From the NCBI GenBank assembly GCA_036768485.1, contig JAVLUZ010000142.1:1632904-1696903 (forward strand): a stretch of DNA of 64,000 bases. Reading direction: 5' to 3'. Positions 20,030 through 42,344 of the stretch are shown here, in pieces; within the stretch, counting starts at the first letter, position 1; each line of letters opens with the position of its first letter. The notes below the pieces were generated by a model that saw only the letters and a list, made by a program, of their open reading frames with translations, was not told the DNA's origin and ran no database searches. Both the position numbers and the translations under genes were made by a program. This stretch comes from Mermis nigrescens (taxonomy: Eukaryota > Nematoda > Enoplea > Mermithida > Mermithidae).

Positions 20030-20560
20030 AAGCTAAAAAGTCAGATGAAGCTTCTTTGAGTTAATCTGAACCAATTTCGAAAAAAGTAAAGTTTTCTAAA
20101 TGCAAAAATAACAAAATATAACTATTTTGCCAAAGAACTAGTAATATTCTATAGCTACAGTGAGCCACATTGCGAAAATGGCTGAAATTTCAACATGGCC
20201 GCGTTTTTCTACTAGTTTGTGATATTCTGCTCAGAACTGACAAAATAGTTGCGTTTAAAGCATTCTCTAAAATGTCCATCCTTTGGTTTTTCTCAGAAGC
20301 CCGCCGTTCACTCAACTAATGCAATTTAAATTTGTTACAATATGTTTGCCTACTACGCACTACAGATTGTATAGAGTACCTATTCTCAATGTTTAAGACC
20401 AATTTGAATTGCGCATAAAAAGAACTTTTGAATAATTACTTGTTGGTGCGATTTTTTACAGAAGTCGCATTTTTTATTTTTAGCCATGTAGGCAGCCATA
20501 TCGGAAAATTACTGTAAATTTGTAGTTTTTCTTTATATTTCTTTGTGGTTTTAACATATT
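20030..20560 (+). repeat. Repeat Y, copy 1
   Basis: Similar in inverted orientation to 60820-61330. Shared landmarks are CTACAGTGAGCC(A)CAT-type sequence, AATGGCTGAAATTT, and GCAGCCATATTGGAAAA on opposite strands. In both places it adjoins an X element but on the opposite side. No TIR was defined. Confidence 0.55.
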
Positions 20561-21472
20561 TCAGATTTTTTTAGCAAATATTCTCTTCCTAATGAGCTAT
20601 GTTTTGAAATCTGATTTCTGATTCCTCGTGCTTCTTTTGCTTACTCGATATACCATTCTTGTACGCTGAAAATAATGCGATCTGCCTTGAATTAATGTTT
20701 CAATAATGCCCAGAATTATAATTGTATTCATAAATTAAATAGCTTAAAGGACCAAGTTTATCTGGTGGTTTAAGCTCAACGAATTTAATACGATTAAGTT
20801 AATATCACTATTTTTTGCAAACTTATACACGAGTCTTACAAATTACCTCTGATAATATTATTATAGCAAGAATCCGAATCAGCATCATTCAAAAAAATAT
20901 TTGTAAAAAAGCGTAGTGCCGCATTGTGAGTTCAGTAGCATTTTATATGTTTTCGCATTCATCAAGCTCATAAATATTTACAGCACTTAGCAGATTTTTC
21001 TGTTTTGATCCAACTTGTGCAGTAGTATTCGTATGAAATCCATTCATTGTTGGAAAGTTTTTGAGTAGGTATATTCAACATTTTAGAACAGGTTTTTATG
21101 ACGAATTCGTTATTATCCTAAGCCTTTTTTGTTCCTTGATTTAAAGAAATTAGAATAAATTTGCAAATATCCGGTTACTGAAGAATAATCAACTTTGGAT
21201 TATTCATATACCGATCCGATTAATTATTCGAGAAATCAGCGAAAAGTTTTTTCCATACCATTTACAGTAAATGCAAAAATTCTAAAAGTGCATAATAAAG
21301 CGAAAATTTTAAAAATATTCACGACTCTTCTCGTGAAAAATTTACACAAATGCACCTAATGGAATTGACTTCTAAATCTTCACGAATGTGGCCCAAATCA
21401 ATATGCAGTGGTGATTTATGTAGGGTGTTAGAAAAACTTTGAATATGCACAGGCGCCAAGCGTACATATATT
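20561..21472. other. No feature seen
   Basis: AT-rich sequence without open frames of interest, tandem units or recognisable ends. Confidence 0.35.
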
Positions 21473-22692
21473 TATAGTCTGTCACATTTATTCAAGGGCT
21501 TTTTCAGTAAATTTTTCTGAAGGCTACAGTAAGTGTAACAAGATGATTTACTGTAATTCGACAGATACGCTCAATGAGGACCTTTTGAACAATATCCCCG
21601 CTACCGTTTTTGAATTAACGGCGCGGGCATGAATAAAGCAATATCTTTCAACATCTTTTCAAACGAAGAATTCTCGTTCTTGTTACGTTTTCTCCACATA
21701 AATTCACATAGATAGATGATTGAACCCTTCAAAAGATTGGCTGAAAAACGGTGGCGGGGAAATTGTTCAAAAGGTCCCTTAGTGAAAACTTCTTCCATTT
21801 TTAATGCAGTAGACTTTCCTTATACATATGGCCCAAAAAAGGCAACATTTCGAATCAACAGGTCATAACTTTGACTGATGTAAACATGAGACGTTAGAAC
21901 TGGCAACATTAGATAGATAAAAGTGTCTTCTTCCGAAATTTGTAAAAAATTTTGGCCAGATGTCAATACTTCGGGCGCTAGGGTAATTAGTTTGCACCCT
22001 ATTTTAATATTGTTTAAAGCCAATAGCGTCATTGGTTCTGCAATCAATGTGCATCCTATTTTTACGACATCCTGAAATTTTTGCGCTCAGTAGGGAGCGT
22101 TTCTACTCTGGGGGTTTAAAACATGTGCTACTAAATTTTTGTGACTTTATTTATTGTCAAACGGATCAAAAAAGGACACCTACATACGCAATAATGTGAT
22201 ACAATGCAGATACTCTGGGGTTAGAACAAGAGCTAAGTGCGGTGTAAACAAATAGCCGTAGTTTACGAAATGCTGACCGCTAACCAAAATTTTTAACGCC
22301 GTTTAAACAGAGACATGTTTGTCTGTAGGACATACTACAGTAAGTGCGCTAAATAAAAAGCTAGCGGCGGGAATCGAACCCGGGTTGCTTTGACGACAAG
22401 CATACGTTTTACCATTGAGCCATATGGGAGTTTGCGGCGCTTCTTAAAATCGTAGTCTATTGTGTTTAGAGTGTTAACTTGAGATAAGCTAAATGCGAGA
22501 CTTTTATCTGCAAGTTGATTGATCTGCTGGAAGACGATAACGAATCATGCCTTAACAAATTTCATTAGAAAGCCCTTTGCTATGTAGCTACAGTGAGCTC
22601 TAATGACCTACAGTAAATAAGAAAGAAGGAGTTTCTGTAGCTTTCGAAAACATTTATTATAAAAGCTCTCGGATGAATGAAACGGACGATAG
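21473..22692. mobile_element. TIR element Z, copy 1 (about 1.2 kb)
   Basis: The left end TATAGTCTGTCACATTTATTC and the right end (reverse complement CTATCGTCCGTTTCATTCA) form long imperfect inverted repeats, continued by the AGAGCTTTT motif. The second copy at 51726-52270 shares the ends, the CTACAGTAAG boxes and an internal tRNA-like module. About 700 bases here (about 21600-22310) are absent from copy 2, so it is either an insertion or the fuller form. Confidence 0.65.
22364..22433 (-). ncRNA. tRNA-like Pol III promoter module in element Z
   Basis: On the minus strand, TGGCTCAATGGT fits the A box and GGTTCGATTCC is a perfect B box. Between them is a 5-bp anticodon-like stem (TGCTT/AAGCA) with a 7-base loop. 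The flanks do not form a 7-bp acceptor stem, so I read it as tRNA-derived and not as a functional tRNA gene. The same module recurs at 51940-52010. Confidence 0.6.
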
Positions 22693-24881
22693 CTTATCAT
22701 TTACCATACACACCTACAATATGAAACATACATACAATGTACATCGTATCTGAAATACCGACCATGCAAAACATATTTTACCATTCAGTTGGGTACATAT
22801 GTACATATGTAGGCCATAAAAATGACATTCTAGAGCAAAAAATTATCGGACTTTCACATCGAGCTTTTATTACACACGGTGGTAGGACCCAGACATTATG
22901 TACACACATGGGCAGCAAGAAAGCTCCGGTGAGTTAGGATGGGTAAAATCCCCAAAAATGTTACTAAAAATAGAATTATGGGGTCTTCATTTCAGTGGGG
23001 TTGAAACTTCGACGGGGTACAACCCCACCCTTCCCCCTTACGCTCACGTGTTTTGGACCCCAACTTCATATATCCCAGAATACGGCAAATCCCAAAGATT
23101 TAACTACAAAAAGTATTTTGTTTTCCCGCACTTGTCGAGGACAGTCGGCTCGGCAGTTTGGCACTATTGGCCTTTAACTCTTTTTAGATCCTTACAAAAT
23201 TGTGGCGCTGCCTACTATACGTAGTCCTTTTCACTTAGCGTGGGCAGTGGACTAGGGGTACCCCTGAAGACCTAATACCCCTTAGACACCAAAATACCCC
23301 AGAATTAAATTTTTGGAAATTCTTTTGCAATTTTTTGATGCCAATGGATGGTGCTCGATCAGAAACGTTAAATGATGGTGTTTTTCGGCGTAAAATCCTT
23401 TTAAGACTATTTTTGACCTTTGAATAATCTTGCACCCCCTTATCCCAGCATTTTGGTGCTGCCCATCTATGGCGTTCACTGTCATCACAAAAAATTTGTT
23501 TTCTATCACTAACCAACCTATGATTTCAATGGATTTAAGTGTGCCTAATAAAGCTACATAGGAGCAAGACGACCAAAATTTTTGCCCGATTAAAGACAAA
23601 ATTTTAGTACCTTTATTTCATCTAGCAAAGAAAACATTATCAGCCGTTAAAGAGGCTGATAAAATTAAGTTACACTTTCCTTTTTTTGTTTGATTCCATG
23701 GTAATGATTGTATCAATTAAATTTTCATTCACTTTTGATCTAAAAAAATTCGACGTTGAAATTTCGCGACTTTCCATTTATTGCTAAATTTTTTTGACAT
23801 TTTTCAGGCACGATAAAAAAAGAAAAAATGTGAATACGTCTTATACTGGGCTAAAACTGAAAAGGACCGAAAGATTCTGCTGTTTAGGGCAGAAAAACAA
23901 CAATTTTTGGCATTTCTTCGAGTCGTATTGATCGACATTGGAAAATCGGGAAAAAGCGATATCTAAAAATATTGTTTTAAAAACCTTCGAATGGAGAACG
24001 GGATTCGTAAGTTGTAAATGTATACTAAGCTAAATAAGCATAGATAAAGATCAACTAAATTGTAGTGAGTGCAAAAATTGTTCGAAGTTCAAAAAATGTA
24101 GGGGGCAGAAGACTCAATTTTTCAACATTTCTCAAGCATCACCATTGGCATCCAGGAAGTCGCGAAAAACGACAATTTATAAAAATCTAATTCTAAAGAG
24201 GTACCTACCTAGTGGTCCTAGAACAGGTAGACGGAAAGCAACTTAATTGCAGAGGGTCCGGGTAGTACGACGCTAACGAACCCCCTCCAAACAAACGTAT
24301 CAAAAATTCAATTCCGGGGGCTTATCGATTTCTGTGGGATTAGCTGGATTTTCCGGATCCAAACCCTCCCAAACCACTAACCCTCAGATCCATATGCATG
24401 TGCATGTAACAGGGTATGGTGGGATCCACCTCGTCGTTACGCAATCACCCACCCAAGACTAGAAAAATTTTTAGACTATTTTTAGAGAAAACTTGCATTT
24501 TTGGTTGCTTGGACCGTTTTTAGCCAAAACATGAAGGTCATCCCCGCCATATGGCCAGGTACCCCAACGCCCAGATTTGGTTCTAATCATATCAACGTGG
24601 GCCGCAACCAAATTCTGAGGGAGGCCGATGGGGCGAAATTGCCAAAAATAGCACCACAATTCTATTCTGGATCTGTCGATCTGAAGGATTTCCGCAAGAT
24701 TTTGGGGTGAACACCCCTCCAGACCCCACCCCTACGCCCATTTCTGGTCCAGACCTAGCTAACTTACCCACGCCCACGTGCGCACAACGTGACCGTATTT
24801 TGTACTAAGCTTTACTCAATGCCCATCAACGCAAAGGAAAAACAACAATAAATACTAGAACAACAAAAAAATATAACAAAA
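22693..24881. other. Downstream flank of the transporter gene
   Basis: Besides the degenerate MITE at about 23232-23471 no gene is visible. Stretches at 24380-24780 with GC-rich CCCACGCCCA and ATCCACC pieces look like further decayed MITEs. No clear AATAAA was seen on the minus strand right after the stop at 24882. Confidence 0.35.
23232..23471 (+). mobile_element. MITE family 1, diverged copy
   Basis: It matches the family body (ACCCC...AGAATTAAATTTTTGGAAA, TTTTTTGATGCCAATGGAT, GAAACGT, CTGCCCATCTATG) but has a poor left end. The target duplication is unclear (CTTTTCAC versus GCGTTCAC). Confidence 0.65.
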
Positions 24882-34356
<9,475 letters not shown>

Positions 34357-34435
34357 CTGCAAAACGTACATTTATGAGTAGGATCCGTGTAGCATGCTAT
34401 ATATGCTGATACAGTAGACCATACGTACTATCGAC

Positions 34436-34633
34436 CAGTGGCGGATCTAGGATTTTCCTAAGGGGCGGTACCCCCTAAGGGGGGCGCGAAACCCGACTTG
34501 GGCGCAAAAATTAGCCATTTATAACCGGAAAATCGCTAAAAATCGCTTAAAAATGCTTAATTTTGCGCACTATTTTGGGCCACACTGGGGGGGTAGCCGC
34601 CCCCCCCCACTCGCCATCCTAGATCCGCCCCTG
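34436..34633 (+). mobile_element. MITE family 2 copy (198 bp)
   Basis: CAGTGGCGGATCTAGG...CTAGATCCGCCCCTG; duplication CTATCGAC versus CTATCGAG (34428-34435, 34634-34641). It lies just upstream of the first visible transporter exon. Confidence 0.92.
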
Positions 34634-35001
34634 CTATCGAGGTTTCGGCGCCTGGGGTTAGAAGTAGAGCCCATAGGAAAAATTTTTTGCGCCCACAAAT
34701 TTCATTTGAAAAAGAAGGAAAGAAATGCACTGTTTTGATTCATTTTAGCGTAGATGTCAATCTTTTTCGCTGTTTCGAGTCAAATTGTCATTAGGCATTT
34801 TTTATTGAATTTCAATTAAGTTTTACTGACAATTTTCTTTAATGTTTGTTATCGTCTAGGAAGAATGAGCATCCTCAGAAACGTAAAAATGGTGTTCCTA
34901 AAAATTATTCGCGCTTCCAAAATTTTGAGGCTCACCAGCTCCCCCCCCCCCGCTTACCACACAAAAGTGGCGGATCTAGGATTATCCTAACAAGGAAGGA
35001 C

Positions 35002-35275
35002 CATAGGTGGGCAGCACCGAAATTCTGGGAGGGGGTGAAAAAATTCCGGGGGGTGGGGTGAAAAAATTTTTAAAGGTCAAAAAATGATCTTAAAAGTGGT
35101 CGTATGGCAAAAAACACCATTTTTCGACGTTTCTCATCATGCTCTATCCAATGGCATCAAAAAATTGCTAAAAAAGCAAAAAAATTTTCTGGGGGGGGGG
35201 TATTTTGATTTCTGGGGGGAGGTATTTCAACTTCTGGGGGGTGCATACCCCCCAAAACCCCCACGCCCATGTGTG
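35002..35275 (-). mobile_element. MITE family 1 copy (274 bp, reverse)
   Basis: CATAGGTGGGC...GCCCATGTGTG with a perfect 8-bp duplication GGAAGGAC (34994-35001, 35276-35283). Confidence 0.92.
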
Positions 35276-35725
35276 GGAAGGACGCGGTAACGCAACTTCT
35301 CCTAAAACGGTAAAAAATAGGTACAGAAATTTGCCCTTCACGTGCGAAATAGCGTTTTTTCAGCGTTTTACATTGTTTACTTTTATTTAAAATCACTTTT
35401 GACGCAACGTTTTTTCGAAAAAATTTGAAACATTCGACATTTTAGTGCAAATAAATCGTTAAATGTCTTTGATGTTAGCAAAAATACGGCGTGAAGCGCC
35501 GGAAAATTTGAGAAAGTAAGGCGAATAGACCTTCAAACGCTTGATACACCGCTCGATTTGCTGTATCTGCAGTATTTGACGTGGAACCTCGAAAATTACG
35601 CTCAAAAATAGAATAAATATATGCTGAAAGAGCTGTTTCTGCGCCTAAATTGTTTAGAAATATAGTCCATGAGCAAAAATAACTTTTTTCGGTCGCCGAG
35701 AAACTTAATAAATGTCATTAATAGG

Positions 35726-35914
35726 CAGGGGTGGATTCAGGGGTGGGAGGCGGCCGCTTCCCCATTAGCCCAAAATAGTGCGCAAAATTAAGGATTTTTG
35801 AGCTGATTTTCAGCGATTTTCGGGTTAAAAGGGCTAATTTTCCCCCTAGTCAGGATTCCGCCCCCCCCTTAGGGGTACAGCCTCTCCCTTATGAAAATCC
35901 TGGATCCGCCACTG
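35726..35914 (-). mobile_element. MITE family 2 copy (189 bp)
   Basis: CAGGGGTGGATTCAGG...TGGATCCGCCACTG with a perfect 8-bp duplication TTAATAGG (35718-35725, 35915-35922). Confidence 0.92.
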
Positions 35915-36030
35915 TTAATAGGTATTATCGGGCGCGAAGCGCCGAAAAATGTGAGGAATTGTGATCAATGACGGCCAAAGCTCATTGCGAATTACATATC
36001 CATTTTTTATCTCGCCAACTCATTTTTGGC

Positions 36031-36084
36031 TAATGGGGAAGTAGGGGCAGCCGCCGACTCCCGGCCTCTCTTGAATCCGCCCCT
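36031..36084 (+). mobile_element. MITE family 2, right-end fragment
   Basis: AATGGGG...GCCGCC...TTGAATCCGCCCCTG matches the right third of the family; the rest is missing. Confidence 0.5.
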
Positions 36085-36811
36085 GCCCCACGACTCTGCG
36101 TGCCTCATCACAATTAGCATCATTGGATGCACAAGGGCAGGGTCGGCACAGAGGTTAAAATCCCAGAAACTCCAAAACAGAAAATTTAGTCTGCACAATT
36201 TTGCTTGTTGTTCAAACGACAAAAAAGGTAAAAATAGCCTTTAAAAAGCAGTAGTTTCGTGGTAACAACGCATTTTCAGTCCGTTTCGGCAGCATTGTGT
36301 CGCTTTCAACACTAAAAATACAGAAATTGATAAATTTTGGGCGCTTTCTGAGTAAAAAGCAAATGAAAATATTAATCCAACGCGGGAATATTAACATTGC
36401 TACCGCTTTTGTCATAAAAAATGAGGCAGAAAACGTTCCGTCAGCTTGAAATCGCCGGACAGCACGTGCTTAGCTGATCCTTAAACGGGGGAATAACACC
36501 ATCACCCCATGAGCATGTACGGTCATTATGCAAGTATATAAGTGATCATGGAGTTTTGGGACCGAAATTTTCACATCTTCCTGTCCAACCGTAAAATCGT
36601 TAAGGTCATATATAAGCGGCTATAAATTTAGCAAATTTTCCAATGATTTTCGACACTTCCTTCGAGATCTCACCTGCGCCCCCTAGATCGGTCATGCTAA
36701 GTTAATCATACTCAGACATTGACCTCCAACGTCTGGCCAAATATGGCACCTAAAATGGCCTAGAAAGATAGATATTTGTCAAAAATCCATCTTTACTCGG
36801 TTTTCGCCGAC

Positions 36812-37044
36812 CATACCTGGGCGTAGGGGTTTAGGGGTATGCACCCCCAGACACCAAAATACCCCCCCCAGAATTCAATTCTTGAAATTTTTTGTCCTTT
36901 CGCAATTTCTCTATGCCAATGGATATTGCTCGACGAGAAACAATGAAGATGTCGTTTTTTTGCAATTCCACCATTTTTAAGGCCATTTTTTGACCTTTGA
37001 AAAAACTTGCAACCCCTCCAGAATTCTGGTGCCGCCCACCAATG
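36812..37044 (+). mobile_element. MITE family 1 copy (233 bp)
   Basis: CATACCTGGGCG...GCCCACCAATG; duplication TCGCCGAC versus TCCCCGAC (36804-36811, 37045-37052). Confidence 0.9.
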
Positions 37045-37052
37045 TCCCCGAC

Positions 37053-38319
37053 TACACAAACCTGTTTTTTACCCCATCATTGTTTTCCGGAAGAGCTAGC
37101 GTTAAGGGACAATTTTTAGATAATTTTTTGCCATTTTTGACCAAAAAATTGCCGGCTTACTCCACCTCTTGCAAAATTATGAGCCGCAATTCGCTTGGAA
37201 TAAGGGATCCCCAAAATCGGCTGAACCCAAACTTCTGAGCACAAGCTAGCGTGTTTAGGCCCTTTTAGATGGTCTTCTGCCCTTCTTGACGAAAAGTCGA
37301 GTCATAAAATGATATAAAATCCAAAAAAATCAAAATCGATCAAAAATTGAAATCAAATCGAGTCAAATCAAATAATAGTCAAAATAAATCGAAAATCTTA
37401 AGTCAAAATTAAATCATATTAAATCATAAGAACAAACTAAAAAATCGAGTCGAAAATCCCTAAAATAATTCGACTACCCCTTCCTAAATTTTGAGTCGTT
37501 ATAAGAGTTGGTCCTGAAATATCCCCCTAATTATTCTTCAAGAGTTGTTCCGCAAAATTTTCCATTTTTGATAAGTAAATTTAATTTGCGGGAGCGACCT
37601 GTGCTTTTTATTTCTTGGCAGTGCCAAGCTCAATTAAACGCAGAATCCTGACACAGAATGATAAAGTATTATTGATTAATTCAGCTTAATTCAAATTCTT
37701 GCATGTTTAGTTCAGTATTTTAATATCATCGAATGTTATAAATTATTTCTTATCAAATTTTGAAGATTCCTCGTTAAATTTTCGTCAAGTATTCATATAT
37801 CTGTGCTTTATTTTAAATTTGAAAGAATTCTCAAACATAACCTCACGAAACCTAAAAAACGACTTATGGTCGTCAGTTCAAATCTAACGTTTTTGCAAAC
37901 TATTAAATAATAAAAATTGAAAATTTGGGCAAAAAATGAAAAAAAAAACAGTTTGCGTCTTTTCATATTTTTGAGCATATCTGTTTTCCGAAAAATTTTA
38001 ACGCTATCTTTCCAAAATTTAGGGAACCCATAATGAATGCTCACTTTTTTCTCGAATATGACACTAGCAATCTAAATCTACTTGAAAAAATTTCACATGT
38101 ATGATATAAAAAATTTATATTAGTTATTAAATTTAGGTTTATTTGGTATAGAACTTAGATGAAATACGGGTTAAAAAATTTTAGAGGGTAAAAATATATT
38201 GTTGTGTTGGAAATAAAATCTCCACTCACCCTCCGATAGGCACATAGGCACGAATACACGGAGCGAGGGACAAATGACCTATACTTTGGCAAAAAATGGT
38301 AAAAAAAACCAAAAACGGC
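37053..38319. other. No gene seen
   Basis: AT-rich with AAATCGAGTCAAAAT-like low-complexity repeats at 37300-37460. No N-terminal transporter exon could be recognised on the minus strand here. Confidence 0.35.
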
Positions 38320-38437
38320 TCAAAATTCATGTTTTCGCACAACGTCAAATAGATGAAGAACAAACTATTTTTGCATGCCACGCTCAAATTTGAGCACTTT
38401 TGAGCGAGCTAGAAGGCAAAAATATATATATAAACAA

Positions 38438-40019
38438 TAGGGATGCAACGGATACCCGAACCCGAACCCGAATATTCGGGTACCCGAACAAAATTCAGGA
38501 CCCGAACCCGAATAAAATTATTATAACTACCCGAAGCCGAATGTTTATGGATTTTATTCGGGTTTGGTCGGGTATTTTTAAACTCTAAAATCCCACAATT
38601 GTATGTCAAAGATTCAAAATTTTTTTTGGTTTTTTGCGCCGTTTTCAGTTTGCTGGACCCTAAAACGCTGAATTTCATGTAGTTATCAAGTACACATAAA
38701 TGGCTATGTAATTAAGTGCTATATTTCAATTGATTCACGCGAATTTTTAATCTTTCCATTTCACAAAACGGTTGCCAAATGATATCGCATAAAATGCTAA
38801 ACACTGCTTCTTTGGTCGTATGTATTAATTAAACTTGGTTTCTATCAAATTAAACTTCACGAGTAACAGTTTTTCGGCAGTTTGTCCACGCAAGCGATTT
38901 ATATTGTAGGTGTATATCAGACACAATACACAGAGCGTTGGTTCTCATTTACATAAGCCTTCTTGCACACTGAGAGGGGGAAGGAAAATCACAGGAAACT
39001 TGAGTGAAGCATATTGAATAATTAGGCACTAGGCATCTAATAATAATAAAAATTGTAACATCTGGCTTACATGTGCCCAGTGTTTTATTTTGTACTCGGC
39101 AAAGATTTTTACCGATGTACAAAGACCTTGGGACCTTCTTTGTACATGTACAAAGATTTTTGGCAACACAAAAATTGAAAAAAGGTCTGAAATTCGCAAA
39201 AATTTTCGGCGCTTCACGCCGAAATGAATAATTTTGTGTTCTATATATCTTTAGAATAGCAGAAATTGAATTTAAAAAGGGAAAATGTCAAATTTTCAGG
39301 CGCTTCGCGCCGTTTTAAGCCGATTCTCAGGGATTGTTGCCCTTAGAGACCCAGAAATTAGCTAAAATACACAATCAAAGCGCTACTGTACCAAATTATT
39401 GTACCCAAAAGTTTGTGTGTACAAAATGTACAAAGATTTTTGGGAAGACAAAAACTGCAAAACAATGTAAAATTCCCAAAAATTTTCGGCGATTCGCGCC
39501 GAAATGAGTAATTCTTTGTCCTACATACTTTTAAAATGGCCGAATTTGCATTTAGAATGGAAAAATGTGAAATTTTCCGGCGCTCCGCGCCGTTTTGAGA
39601 CAATTTTTAGTAATTTTTGGCGTCAGAAACCCAGAAACTAGCTAAAATACACTACCAAAGATCAGAAACCCTGTTTTACCACACTAAATTCGCTACTGTA
39701 CCATATTATAGTACACAAAAATTTGCATGTGCAAAATGTACAAAGACATTTGGGGACCATCTTTGTACATGCACAAACGGACCTTGTACAAAAAAAGAAA
39801 TACTGCATGTATCTCAAAAATTCGCTATACACTGGTATTCCTATATATAAACTTACTGAAATACCCGAACCCGAACCCAATCGGGTGTTGATTTTGATAC
39901 CCGAACCTGAACCCGAATAAATTGAAGTGGGCTACCCAAACCCAAACATGAATAAACTTGGATGAACTACCCAAAGCCGAACCCGAATACACCAAAATTC
40001 ACTACCCGTTGCATCCCTA
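38438..40019. mobile_element. hAT-like non-autonomous element, 1.58 kb
   Basis: TIRs TAGGGATGCAACGGATACCC and, at the right, TACCCGTTGCATCCCTA. 8-bp duplication ATAAACAA versus ATAAGCAA (38430-38437, 40020-40027). Both ends contain tandem ACCCGA units. Its middle (39080-39810) is similar to the inside of X copy 1 (about 18470-19150), so X-type sequence forms its cargo. Confidence 0.85.
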
Positions 40020-40104
40020 ATAAGCAATAAATACGGCGCGGAGCGCCGGAAAAATTTAATGCTTTCTATGTCATAACTCAAATTTGAGTTGTTTTGATGA
40101 GCTA

Positions 40105-40508
40105 CAGTGGTCGCCATGAAAGATGACGCGCCATCACCCTCAGAATTATAATGGATGGTGCGTCGCGAGCGCCGCGTTACGTCCATCATGCGCCATCATC
40201 TCTTTTTTCTATTAAGCGCCATTAACCTCCATCATCCCGTTAATCTGGCGATGCGGACGGCGCAATTTAGCTATTAATAGCGCCAACAAGGAAGCGTGCA
40301 CGTGAATGCTGGCGCGCTTCCTTTTTGTTGGCGCTATTAATAGCTAAATTGCGCCGTCCGCATCACCAGATAAACGGGATGATGGAGGTTAATGGCGCTT
40401 AAAAGAAAAAGAGATGATGGTGCATGATGGACGTAACGCGGAGCTCGCGACGCACCATCCATTATAATTCTGAGGGTGATGGCGCGTCATCTTTTATGGC
40501 GACCACTG
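40105..40508. mobile_element. 404-bp near-perfect palindrome with TA flanks (Tc1/mariner-like MITE)
   Basis: Arms of about 190 bases (left to 40296, right from 40315) surround an 18-base spacer and differ at only a few positions. It begins CAGTGGTCGCCA and ends TGGCGACCACTG and is flanked by TA on both sides. CAGT ends and TA targets are typical of Tc1/mariner. It is GC-richer than the host region and sits inside an X copy. No protein is encoded. Confidence 0.88.
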
Positions 40509-41183
40509 TAGCAAGTACTAAGTATAGTTGGACAATGAATCCGGCGCGCAGCGTCGGATAAAAATTGAGATGCTCTCGATGTCTAACTAAAATTTGAGCG
40601 ATTTTTAGCGATTTAGAAGACAAAACTATACATAAACGATAAATCCGGAGCGAAGCGCCGGAAAATTTTGAGTTTGCTAGCTTAAAAGTATGCTAGAAAC
40701 CTGTTTCGGCGATGCTTCAGATGCACTTCACTCCGCCAATTCACCATTTTTCCCTTTAGTGGAACCCATAAGGGAAAAATTATTTTTTTCCATTTTGAGG
40801 AGCACCCCCTGAATACGGGACTGTACGTACTTACAAAAAATTAGAAATTATGATCTCTAAGCTTACTGGACAAAAACCACTTCCTTCGCTTAGATAGCCA
40901 AGCGAATATCAAACATGGTATTCCAATACTCGCATATGAAATAATACTTAAAAAAAGTTGTGCAATCCAACTGTCTTCAGGCGTATCAACTAGCTTTGAC
41001 ATTTGAGCATGTACGAGCCAAGCGTTTCATATTAATTGTAAATATAGGAATTACCCTAAATCGAAAGGACGTATTGCACGACCAACAGTTTTGAATGCGA
41101 GAATAACAAAAAAGTGCATAAAATTTAGAAATATGTAGAGAATTTAGATATGCATCATTAATTAGATAACCCTAAGCAGTATT

Positions 41184-41374
41184 CAGTGGCGGATCTAGGA
41201 TTTTCCTAAGGGGGGCGGTACCCCTAAGGGGGGGGGCAGAACCCTGACTCGGGCGGAAAAATTAGCCCTTTCAACCCGAAAATCGCTAAAAATCGCTCAA
41301 AAATCCTTATTTTTGCGCATTTTTGGGCCAATGGGGGGGGGCGGCCGCCCCCCCGCCCCCTAAATCCGCCCCTG
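41184..41374 (+). mobile_element. MITE family 2 copy (191 bp)
   Basis: CAGTGGCGGATCTAGG...CTAAATCCGCCCCTG; duplication GCAGTATT versus GCAGTATG (41176-41183, 41375-41382). Confidence 0.92.
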
Positions 41375-42344
41375 GCAGTATGTATATTACCTTCATAGAG
41401 AATATAAATAAATGAGATAAATTGAGAAGATTACTTATGTCTGATACAACAATTGAGCTCATATTTGAAAACTAGCACTCTCTAAACAAATTCCGAATTC
41501 CTGAACTTTGGTGCAAAAGCATTATGTAAAACACCGTCAAAATCGAGATAAATTTTCATTCAAAACTTCAAAAATTATAACGAGTTAGCACACCTCACAG
41601 TTCAGCGCTGCACATTCACATAACAGGGGTGATGGGGGACCGCCGCATACAAGGTTCGTCGTCCCCATCCAACAGGGCAACAAAATATTTAATCCCCTCC
41701 GAATTAGGCGAAAACATACGTTTTTTTGTCTTTTTCGGTGCTTATTGCCACTTTTGACTCGAAATTTGAGGTCATCTTGACCCCTCCCATAAAAATGGCA
41801 TGCGACCCACACCCTAAATTTCGAACCGCTACATGTATCATTTTACGCTTGAAGGTTTACGCTAAAATACGATCAGAATCTTGAGATCGTCTAACAAACA
41901 ACTCGAATTGAATGATAAATAGATGTTTCTTCATTATGATATGATCATAAGAGTGCACGACACTGGGCGATATTTGAATGTCTGATCCAATATTTACATC
42001 GTACAAGATTAATCAATAAGCAGTAAGTAGGTAGGTGCCATGAGTAAAAAAATCAAGGAATTAGCAACTGGCACACTGTATAACACAATGAGATGAGCAT
42101 TCAAGTCCGTATCCAGGGGGATAGGGGGCACGTGCCCCCATGGGATGAAATGTGAGAATGATTTTTAACGTTTACTCCCCATTTACTTTTTTTAGTCTAA
42201 AACCGCAAAAAAATTTCGGCGCTTTGAGGAATTTCACAGTAATAATTAAAGTCTATTTAATCTCAAGCGCGCGATTTAAACATTTCATTTCTAGTCTTTA
42301 TACAACCTTAAGCGTATTTTGCATCTATGTCTACTGTGGACAAA

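Larger units (their letters stand above)
38320..40830. mobile_element. Element X, copy 3, broken by two insertions
   Basis: The flanks 38320-38437, 40028-40104 and 40509-40830 match X copies (CTCAAATTTGAGC motifs, GGCGCGGAGCGCCGG at 40033, TTTTGAGTTTGC then the TTTTTCCCTTTAGTGGA region). The element is split by the hAT-like insert 38438-40019 and by the palindrome 40105-40508. Outer ends were not defined. Confidence 0.5.

Noticed and set aside
22364..22433. Functional tRNA gene on the minus strand
   Set aside because: A and B boxes are good, but the acceptor ends do not pair and the anticodon loop is atypical; a second diverged copy lies in a related repeat.
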